Assembly: GCA_913054135.1 (NCBI GenBank)
Contig: CAJXJK010000014.1
Span: forward strand, 62,001 to 126,000
Length of the DNA stretch: 64,000 nt
Direction of reading: 5' to 3'
DNA from: an uncultured Flavobacteriales bacterium
Lineage (GTDB): Bacteria > Bacteroidota > Bacteroidia > Flavobacteriales_D > Crocinitomicaceae
Below are positions 57,707 to 64,000 of this stretch, piece by piece; the stretch's first letter is position 1, and the number at the start of each line of letters is the position of its first letter. Made by a program: the position numbers and the translations under genes. Under the pieces are notes generated by a model. That model made no database searches. It was not told the DNA's origin and saw only the letters and a program-made list of their open reading frames with translations.

Positions 57707-59317
57707 TTGAATAGCAATAGATTTAAAATATTAATTGGATTAATGTCTGTAGCGGTCATAGGACTACTACTACTTCAATTTTTTTGGTTGACGGATGTTC
57801 ATGAGCAAGCCAACAATAAGTTAGAAGAAGATGTTCAAACTTGTTTGAATAAAACAGCTATTGATTTAGAGCATGCCGAAACAATGCAGTTAATGAGTCC
57901 AGATGCTTATCAGCAAGGACTTCAAGGTTCTTACACTGATTTTGTTCGTTCTGAGTTCGGTGAAGTAATGTCGGCGAAAGAAGCAATCGTAGTGAGGGAT
58001 ACTGTTATTTTTAAAGGGGGTGACCCAATGCACTTTTTAGTTGTGAGTGGAACATCAATTGATACCGCTACTGGATTAAGTACGGAGCATAAGGTTATCA
58101 CTAAAAATTTGGGGGAAATCACTCCAACTAACATTGAGAATTCGGTTTTAGGTTTAAGCGACACCAATGCTTTCGCAATTCAACTCAATAAAAGTTTTGA
58201 GCGTCAAATCATGAATAAAGCCAATCACATCAATGAATTGATGATGAAAATATTCGCAGGTAATTTCTTTGATGACATCACATTAAGACTAAACCCTTAC
58301 CTGCTTGATTCACTGATGAGTCGCAATTTAACAGCTCTTAAAATTGACACCTCATTCACTTATAATGTCTTAGATAAAACGGGTAGGCCAGTTGAATTCA
58401 AAAACTTTAGTTCTCACTTTGATAGCTCATTGGTGGATAAAAAATATGTTGTAGACCTTTATCCAAATGATGTGGTGTCGGGTGGGCAACAAATTGTGGT
58501 GGCTTTTCCTGAACAAAATTTAATGGTTTGGAAAACCATGACAGGAACTCTGGTCGGGTCGATAATTTTAGTTCTGATTGTTTTGCTGGCTTTCTATTTT
58601 GCGGTATCCACCATCTTTAAACAAAAGAAGTTGTCTGAGATTAAAAATGATTTCATTTCGAATATGACACATGAGCTCAAGACACCAATTTCAACCATTT
58701 CATTGGCTTGTGAAGCCGCAAGAGATCCTGATGTTGGCGCGGATGAAGAAGCTGTGCAGTCTTTCATTGGGATGATTGACCAAGAGAATAAAAGATTAGG
58801 GAAACTAGTTGAAAATGTGTTGCAAACTGCTTTAATTGATAAAGGCAAATTAAAGTTGAATCTTGAAGAGATAGCTCTCAATAAAATGGTTGATGATACA
58901 GTAAATACTTTTCAAATCAGGTTCAAAGACAATGGCGGAGATATCAAGATTAGAACTCTTGACAAAATCAATTGGAATGTAGATAAAATTCATTTTGGTA
59001 ACATCCTTTTCAATTTGTTAGATAATGCGCTCAAGTATTGCAAAGGCGCTCCTCAAGCAATTGTTGATCTGAGGAAAACCAAAAAGGGCTTCGAGCTGGC
59101 AATTGAAGATAACGGAATCGGAATTGAAAAAGAGAATCAAAAAAGAATATTTGAAAAATTATACCGTGTACCTACTGGAAACGTTCACAATGTGAAAGGT
59201 TTTGGTTTAGGATTGAATTATGTGAGCGCGGTAATCGAATTACATAATGGGCAAATTGATGTGGAAAGTCAATTAGGAGAAGGGGCAACATTTAAAATAA
59301 CAATGAATCATGAGTGA
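57707..59317 (+). CDS. Sensor histidine kinase
   Basis: 536 residues. TM1 about 6-27, a periplasmic sensor region of about 255 residues, TM2 about 280-305, no recognisable HAMP or PAS, then the HisKA dimerisation helix with H322 (NDFISNMTHELKTPISTISL) and the HATPase_c domain (N box NLLDNALKYC, G1 DNGIGI, FGLGLNYV, and LGEGATFKI end). The start is TTG because no ATG lies before TM1. It senses an unknown envelope or external signal and phosphorylates the response regulator gene it overlaps (8 nt). Likely autoregulated from the promoter with the inverted repeat. Confidence 0.92.
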   Translation: MNSNRFKILIGLMSVAVIGLLLLQFFWLTDVHEQANNKLEEDVQTCLNKTAIDLEHAETMQLMSPDAYQQGLQGSYTDFVRSEFGEVMSAKEAIVVRDTVIFKGGDPMHFLVVSGTSIDTATGLSTEHKVITKNLGEITPTNIENSVLGLSDTNAFAIQLNKSFERQIMNKANHINELMMKIFAGNFFDDITLRLNPYLLDSLMSRNLTALKIDTSFTYNVLDKTGRPVEFKNFSSHFDSSLVDKKYVVDLYPNDVVSGGQQIVVAFPEQNLMVWKTMTGTLVGSIILVLIVLLAFYFAVSTIFKQKKLSEIKNDFISNMTHELKTPISTISLACEAARDPDVGADEEAVQSFIGMIDQENKRLGKLVENVLQTALIDKGKLKLNLEEIALNKMVDDTVNTFQIRFKDNGGDIKIRTLDKINWNVDKIHFGNILFNLLDNALKYCKGAPQAIVDLRKTKKGFELAIEDNGIGIEKENQKRIFEKLYRVPTGNVHNVKGFGLGLNYVSAVIELHNGQIDVESQLGEGATFKITMNHE

Positions 59318-59999
59318 AAAAGTGAAGATATTATTAGCCGAAGATGATACAAATCTTGGTAGCCTCTTGTCTAATTATTTGAAAGCAAAAAACTTTGATG
59401 TTACTCTTTGTGTTGATGGAGACATTGCAACAAGAAGATTCAAAGAGCAACTTTACGATTTCATCATTTTAGATGTTATGATGCCTGTTAAAGATGGTTT
59501 TACAGTGGCAAAAGAGATCAGACAAACCGACCAAGAGGTCCCAATATTATTCTTGACGGCTAAGTCAATGAAAGAAGATAAACTGACAGGATTTGAAGCG
59601 GGAGGAGATGACTATTTGACCAAGCCTTTCGCAATGGAAGAGCTTTTGGCAAGAATCAATGCTATTCTTAAAAGATCTTATAAAGAAGGTAAAAAGGAAA
59701 CAACCTTCTCAGTAGGAGATATTCAATATGATTATTTGCAACAAACTATACTCGCAACTGGAGCTGAAGCAAAGAAATTGACAACAAAAGAGAATGAACT
59801 GTTCTACCTATTAATAAAGAATGCAGGTGAAGTTTTAGATAGAAACGAGGCATTAAACCACGTGTGGGGAGATGATAACTACTTCAATGGTAGAAGTATG
59901 GATGTTTACATCACTAAATTGAGAAAATATCTAGGTGCCTCAAAGAAAGTTGAAATCATAAACGTTCACGGAAAAGGATTCAGACTTCTCGCCAAGTAA
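59310..59999 (+). CDS. OmpR/PhoB-family response regulator
   Basis: 229 residues. Receiver domain with acidic pocket E11-D12-D13 and phospho-acceptor D55 (IILDVMMPVKDGF), Thr and Lys switch residues (FLTAKS, LTKPF), then a winged-helix DNA-binding domain (about 130-228; LTTKENELFYLLIKNAGEVLDRNEALNHVWGDD, RSMDVYITKLRKYL, IINVHGKGFRLL). Cognate of the kinase just upstream, whose gene it overlaps by eight bases. Targets unknown. No terminator visible before menD, 36 bp downstream. Confidence 0.94.
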   Translation: MSEKVKILLAEDDTNLGSLLSNYLKAKNFDVTLCVDGDIATRRFKEQLYDFIILDVMMPVKDGFTVAKEIRQTDQEVPILFLTAKSMKEDKLTGFEAGGDDYLTKPFAMEELLARINAILKRSYKEGKKETTFSVGDIQYDYLQQTILATGAEAKKLTTKENELFYLLIKNAGEVLDRNEALNHVWGDDNYFNGRSMDVYITKLRKYLGASKKVEIINVHGKGFRLLAK

Positions 60000-60023
60000 T
60001 CAACAATTTCTTTAATTAGTTGT

Positions 60024-60031
60024 TAGTTTTG
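60024..60031 (+). promoter_or_regulatory. -7 element of menD
   Basis: TAGTTTTG, exact TAnnTTTG, 4 nt before the ATG; implies a nearly leaderless transcript if used. No clear -33 TTG. Confidence 0.4.
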
Positions 60032-60035
60032 TTAA

Positions 60036-61724
60036 ATGCAATCAACTGATAAGGAGCATATCGCTTTACTTGCTGACGCCTGTGTTCAGAACAATCTGAA
60101 ACATATTGTTATTTCGCCAGGTTCTCGAAATGCACCTTTGATTACTGCATTTGAATCTCACCCTGAAATTGAGACTTATTTAATTCATGATGAAAGAGTC
60201 GCAGGGTTTGCAGCTCTTGGTCTTTCAGAATCTTTAGGAGAAGCAGTTGCCTTATGTTGTACATCTGGTACTGCACTATTGAATTATTCACCTGCATTAG
60301 CAGAAGCATATTACAGAGAAATTCCTTTAGTTGTTTTCTCGGCTGATAGACCCGAAGATCTAATTGATCAAGGTGATGGCCAAACTATGAGACAATCAAG
60401 AGTCTATTCTAATTTCATAAAGCGTTCTTTTGACTTGCCTACTAAAGATGATTCTGATTTATCATCAGTTATCTCGGAAGTTTTTACCGACATATCTTCT
60501 AAGCCAGCAGGGCCAATTCATTTGAATATTCCACTTGCTGAACCACTTTATGGTGTTAAGGAATATGAGAATTTCGAAAATATTGAAGCCCAGACTAAAG
60601 ACCAATTACAATTAACATCCTCTCAAAAAGAGGAGATCAAGAATGCTTGGAATTCAGCTAAAAAGAAATTGGTCATTGTTGGTCAAATGGGAATTGACAA
60701 ATCTTTAGAGCAACAATTGGTGAATCTTTCTGAAGACCCTTCTGTAGCTATTTTAGTAGAGAACACATCAAACATTCAACATTTCCCAAGAGTAATTCAT
60801 TCTATTGATAGAACATTAGGAGCCATTGGTGAATCTGAAAAAGATAATTTTAAGGCTGATTTAATCTTGTCAATCGGAGGTGCGATAATTTCGAAAAGAA
60901 TAAAGGCTTTTTTGAGATCATCAGACGTTAGCACAAGTTGGAGGGTAGGTGAATTCAATTTGAACGAAGACACCTATCAGTCAAATCCTGGACATTATAA
61001 AGTATCTGCATTTAGTTTCATTTCAGTTTTGAACGAAGGAGATTATGTACCCTTGTCAAACTTCGGTGGTGCTTGGAAACAAAAAGATCTCATGGCAAAT
61101 GAAGCTCACTTTGATTTCTTGAGATCAACAGGTTTTAGTGATTTGAAGGCCTTTGAAGTAATTCTTGATTCTATTCCTGAGTCAGCTAATTTGCACATGG
61201 GTAATAGTTCTGTTGTTAGATATTGTCAGCTGTTCAATCCAGTTAGATCAACTAAATATTTTTCTAATCGCGGAGTTTCGGGAATTGATGGATGTAGCAG
61301 TACGGCTGCAGGATATGCTATTGGGAGCCCGAGCGAATTGAATGTCTTAATCTCTGGTGATATTTCATTCTTCTACGACTCAAATGCTTTTTGGAATCAA
61401 AAGCTGAAAGACAATCTTAGAGTAATTGTCATAAAAAATGGCGGAGGAGGAATTTTCCAAATTATTGACGGTCCTAAGAATTCAGATCATGCTGAGACAT
61501 TTTTTGCTCCTTTTGAAGCTTCCATCAAAGGTGTTTGTGATACCTATAACTTGAATTATTTAGTGGCTAGAAATGAGAATGAATTAAATAATTCGTTTCA
61601 GCAACTCTTTGAAATTCATGAGAATGGGAGACCTGTGATTCTTGAAGTTGATACTTCAAATTGCGACAATGATGGCGTATTGAAAGCTTATTTCAAGAAG
61701 ATCTCAGAATTGAAAAAATCGTAA
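60036..61724 (+). CDS. menD: 2-succinyl-5-enolpyruvyl-6-hydroxy-3-cyclohexene-1-carboxylate synthase (MenD)
   Basis: 562 residues, a thiamine-diphosphate enzyme that joins 2-oxoglutarate and isochorismate in menaquinone synthesis. N-terminal SPGSRNAPL and the catalytic Glu E53 (IHDERVAGFAALGLSE); LIDQGDGQTMRQ near 117; C-terminal ThDP motif (SGDISFFYDSNAFWNQ, IVIKNGGGGIFQI). Length is normal. No other men gene is within the window, so it is isolated from any menaquinone cluster at least on this side. Possible separate promoter just ahead. Confidence 0.96.
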   Translation: MQSTDKEHIALLADACVQNNLKHIVISPGSRNAPLITAFESHPEIETYLIHDERVAGFAALGLSESLGEAVALCCTSGTALLNYSPALAEAYYREIPLVVFSADRPEDLIDQGDGQTMRQSRVYSNFIKRSFDLPTKDDSDLSSVISEVFTDISSKPAGPIHLNIPLAEPLYGVKEYENFENIEAQTKDQLQLTSSQKEEIKNAWNSAKKKLVIVGQMGIDKSLEQQLVNLSEDPSVAILVENTSNIQHFPRVIHSIDRTLGAIGESEKDNFKADLILSIGGAIISKRIKAFLRSSDVSTSWRVGEFNLNEDTYQSNPGHYKVSAFSFISVLNEGDYVPLSNFGGAWKQKDLMANEAHFDFLRSTGFSDLKAFEVILDSIPESANLHMGNSSVVRYCQLFNPVRSTKYFSNRGVSGIDGCSSTAAGYAIGSPSELNVLISGDISFFYDSNAFWNQKLKDNLRVIVIKNGGGGIFQIIDGPKNSDHAETFFAPFEASIKGVCDTYNLNYLVARNENELNNSFQQLFEIHENGRPVILEVDTSNCDNDGVLKAYFKKISELKKS

Positions 61725-61784
61725 TACCAACCTTTTTGTGTAACTTTCGTTTATTCAGGTACTCAAAAACCTAACAATTTAAAA

Positions 61785-63635
61785 ATGAAAAAATTAGCCT
61801 TAATTTTCAGTGCTTTTATAAGTACAGCTGCTATTTCACAAATGACAATGGCAGGAGCTGCAACTCAATTGGGAGGATGTGACTGCTATCAATTAACACC
61901 AGCCTCAATTGCCCAAAAAGGTGCAATTTGGAGCCCTCAACCACTTGATTTAGCCAATGATTTTGACATGAGCTTTGAAGTTTATTTAGGTGCTGTTGAT
62001 GGTGGAGCAGATGGAATGACGTTCGTTTTACAAGAAAATCCAGATGGAATTGGTGATATCGGACACTCTTTGGGTTATGAGTCTTATGTCGGAAACCCAA
62101 ATCCAATTTCTAATCAGTCTTTGGCGGTAGAAATTGATACTTGGAATAGTGCTCCAACTGTGGCAACCGATATTGCAGATGACCATTTAGGAATAAGTAC
62201 AAACGGTATCGTGGAACATGATGTGGCGCCACCAAATATTATTGATGGTGGAAATGTTGAAGATGGACAATACCATACCTTCAGAGTTCAGTGGATTCAG
62301 GCATTAAACACATTTGTAGTTTATTTTGACGGCGTTACTGAGATTACATTATTAGGTCAAGATATTCCAGATCTTTACTTTTCAGGAAATGAGTCTCTTT
62401 ACTACGGATTTACAGCCGGTACAGGTGGTGCAGTTAATGAAATGAGAGTTTGCTCTTATGGTAACAGCTCTTTCACAAATGACCTCTCTTCAGTTTGTCC
62501 AGGTAGTCCAATTGCATTTACAGGATCAGGAAATTCTGATACAGGATTTATCAATAGTTGGTCATGGGATTTTGGTGACGGATCACCTTTAAGCACAGAT
62601 CAGAATCCAAATTACACTTATACAACTCCAGGTGATTATACGGCTGAGTTAACTATGACAGATGGCTTTGGATGTGATTATGTGAATACAACATCTATCA
62701 CTATTCTTCCAGACATTACAATGGATATGGATTCTTCAGGAGTATCTTGCTTCGGAGATACTGATGGTACAGGAATGGCTACTCCAACAAATGGAACAGG
62801 ACCATATATTTACTCTTGGAACGATACGCCAGTACAAACTTCTCAAACGGCTACAGCTCTGGCTCCAGGGACTTATGTCGTTACAGTTACTGATGATTTA
62901 GGTTGTGTTGGTGAAGATTCGATAGTAGTTGATGAACCTCTTGATATTATGTTGGCAATGAGCGGAACAGATGCAATCTGTTATCAAGACTCATCAGGAA
63001 CAGCAACAGTAGTTGCTAGTGATGGTACACCTGCTTATACCTATGCTTGGGATGATTATTTGTCTCAAACAACAAGTACAGCATCTAACTTACCAGCAGG
63101 AACTTATAACGTAACTGTTACTGATGATAATGGTTGTACTAAAATGGACATGGTGACAGTTGTTGATGGACCACAAATTATAATTACAGGTGTCACTACA
63201 ACTGATAACGGAACTGGAAATGGAAGTATTGATATTACCGTAACAGGGGGAGTAGCACCATATACATATGCCTGGGATAATGGTGAAACTACTGAAGATA
63301 TTTCTGGTTTGACAGATGGATTCTACACTGTGACAGTGACTGATGATAATGGATGTACTGAAAGATTCACTTTTGATGTGAAGTCTTCTGCAAGTATCGG
63401 AGGATTTGCAGAGGCGGGGTTTACGATTTATCCTAATCCTTCAAATGGTATCTTCAACATTAAAGGATCAGGAGATTATGATATTCGAATTTTAGATTTA
63501 AGTGGTAAGACTGTTTATGCAGGAAATCACTCTGAGAACTCAGAAATCTCAATTGAAAATATTCAAACTGGTGTTTATCTAATCAACCTTACAAAGGGTG
63601 ATGACACCTACATTGATAAGTTGATTATCAGATAA
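61785..63635 (+). CDS. Secreted L-type-lectin-like protein with PKD, SprB repeats and T9SS type A tail
   Basis: 616 residues, signal peptide ending AISQ (residue 19). Residues about 25-230 form an L-type (legume) lectin-like domain with GGCDCYQLTP at the start, then DGADGMTFVLQENPDGIG, AVEIDTWNS, DDHLGIS and HTFRVQWIQALNTFVVYFDG strands. Next a PKD domain (INSWSWDFGDGSPLSTDQNPNYTY, about 255-310), then three SprB-like modules (GVSCFGDTDGTGMATPTNG; DAICYQDSSGTATV; TTDNGTGNGSIDITVTGG, each ending in DxxGC). C-terminal type A domain with IYPNPSNGIFNI. Probably a surface adhesin binding glycans. A close relative begins at 63772, and its last module and tail match the gene at 21537. Confidence 0.9.
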   Translation: MKKLALIFSAFISTAAISQMTMAGAATQLGGCDCYQLTPASIAQKGAIWSPQPLDLANDFDMSFEVYLGAVDGGADGMTFVLQENPDGIGDIGHSLGYESYVGNPNPISNQSLAVEIDTWNSAPTVATDIADDHLGISTNGIVEHDVAPPNIIDGGNVEDGQYHTFRVQWIQALNTFVVYFDGVTEITLLGQDIPDLYFSGNESLYYGFTAGTGGAVNEMRVCSYGNSSFTNDLSSVCPGSPIAFTGSGNSDTGFINSWSWDFGDGSPLSTDQNPNYTYTTPGDYTAELTMTDGFGCDYVNTTSITILPDITMDMDSSGVSCFGDTDGTGMATPTNGTGPYIYSWNDTPVQTSQTATALAPGTYVVTVTDDLGCVGEDSIVVDEPLDIMLAMSGTDAICYQDSSGTATVVASDGTPAYTYAWDDYLSQTTSTASNLPAGTYNVTVTDDNGCTKMDMVTVVDGPQIIITGVTTTDNGTGNGSIDITVTGGVAPYTYAWDNGETTEDISGLTDGFYTVTVTDDNGCTERFTFDVKSSASIGGFAEAGFTIYPNPSNGIFNIKGSGDYDIRILDLSGKTVYAGNHSENSEISIENIQTGVYLINLTKGDDTYIDKLIIR

Positions 63636-63658
63636 TTAATTTAAGAAATTGACTGAAA

Positions 63659-63693
63659 AGGTTTGTGCATTTCGTGCAAACCTGTTTTGTTTT
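63659..63693 (+). terminator. Probable terminator after the lectin gene
   Basis: AGGTTTG (63659-63665) with CAAACCT (63677-63683), 11-nt loop, followed by GTTTTGTTTT, 24 nt past the stop codon. Stem is short but the T-rich tail fits. Confidence 0.65.
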
Positions 63694-63771
63694 AAGCATT
63701 TAGCTGTTCAAGACTGAAAAAATAATTCGTTAAAAAGCCAACGTTTATGTCGTATCTTCGTTCTTTTTTAC

Positions 63772-64000
63772 GTGAGGCTACTACTACCAATCATATTGCT
63801 ATGCGCATTTTCTGCGGATTCTTTAGGTCAAATGACGACCCAAGGAACTACCACTGGTGCTTGTGACTGTTATCAACTTACTGATAATGTTGCTGCTTCG
63901 GGTGGAGCCATATGGAGTCCTACAACAATAAGTTTGAATGATCCCTTTGATTTTAGTTTTGAAGTTAACCTTGGTTGCGAAGATGTTTGGGGAGCAGATG
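63772..64000 (+). CDS. N-terminus of a second L-type-lectin-like secreted protein, truncated by window end
   Basis: 76 codons, open to the right edge. GTG start (63772-63774); no in-frame ATG lies upstream, and an out-of-frame ATG at 63747 does not help. Signal peptide MRLLLPIILLCAFSADSLGQ, then a lectin-like start matching the previous gene (TGACDCYQLTDN, GGAIWSPTTISL, DFSFEVNLG, the last matching DMSFEVYLG). It is the tandem paralogue of the protein before it. A 7/8 match to the -7 element (TATCTTCG, 63753-63760) lies 11 nt before the GTG. Confidence 0.85.
   Translation, partial: MRLLLPIILLCAFSADSLGQMTTQGTTTGACDCYQLTDNVAASGGAIWSPTTISLNDPFDFSFEVNLGCEDVWGAD

Noticed and set aside
1-64000. 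CRISPR arrays, transposases, integrases, tRNA or rRNA genes
   Set aside because: None seen; repeats found are coding repeats or short palindromes, and no region stands out in composition.

Overview
The window looks like a chromosomal segment of a marine or freshwater Bacteroidota bacterium, most likely order Flavobacteriales (Crocinitomicaceae- or Cryomorphaceae-like; the family is inference). The DNA is AT-rich. At least six genes encode secreted proteins with type IX secretion (T9SS) features: C-terminal YPNP-type A tails, one gliding-motility-type B tail, SprB/PKD repeats and N-terminal signal peptides ending in AQ. Many genes are preceded by the Bacteroidetes -7 element TAnnTTTG, and Shine-Dalgarno sequences are rare. 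There is no rRNA, tRNA, CRISPR array, transposase or phage gene that I can see.

Layout. 1-3932 (-): N-terminal 1310 codons of a giant secreted M43 metalloprotease with PKD-like repeats, running off the left edge. 4032-6650 (-): an unknown protein, a CCA-adding-type enzyme and TsaC. 6722-8842 (-): two tandem secreted paralogues. 8915-11176 (+): MMPL/RND exporter, converging on a secreted M14 carboxypeptidase. 13013-15376 (-): two tandem paralogues with a TolB/CsgG-like N-terminus, divergent from a complete RND efflux operon (adaptor, pump, TolC; 15616-21449). 21537-25534 (+): a large FG-GAP/ASPIC-UnbV/SprB cargo protein, a small secreted protein, YwbE and a cupin. 25535-29804 (-): NYN/OST-HTH protein, a GEVED type-B cargo protein and two small secreted proteins. 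29900-33117 (-): TPR protein, ComA-like phosphosulfolactate synthase and PopT-like undecaprenyl-phosphate transporter, with overlapping ends. 33237-36812 (-): typA and a DEAD-box helicase. 37205-38340 (+): M23/LysM endopeptidase with a 60-residue partner. 38496-42067 (-): four-gene operon PadR, PspC, glycosyltransferase, GNAT, with a striking PadR-type palindrome in its promoter. 42365-46724 (-): GMC oxidoreductase with its Tat-lipoprotein small subunit, an acidic Cys-rich lipoprotein, a FAH-family enzyme and a DEDDh exonuclease. 46744-51820 (-): two tandem TPR/PD40/OmpA-like proteins, one with the full domain order of the T9SS protein PorE, the other apparently starting at ATT. 51912-57608: 2-oxoacid dehydrogenase E2, a LolC/FtsX-like permease, NamZ-like muramidase and a PlsC-like acyltransferase. 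57707-61724 (+): histidine kinase, OmpR-type regulator and menD. 61785-64000 (+): two tandem L-type-lectin cargo proteins, the second cut by the right edge.

How it fits together: much of the window serves the cell envelope. It holds secreted T9SS cargo, a possible T9SS anchor (PorE-like), peptidoglycan hydrolases (M23/LysM, NamZ), lipid-carrier recycling (PopT), phospholipid synthesis (PlsC), lipoprotein/efflux transport, and at least two envelope-linked regulators (PadR-PspC and the two-component pair). The rest is housekeeping: tRNA maturation and modification, translation GTPase, RNA helicase, menaquinone synthesis. Genes are tightly packed, converging pairs share or abut stop codons, several starts are GTG/TTG, and three promoters lie so close to the start codon that the mRNAs are probably nearly leaderless.
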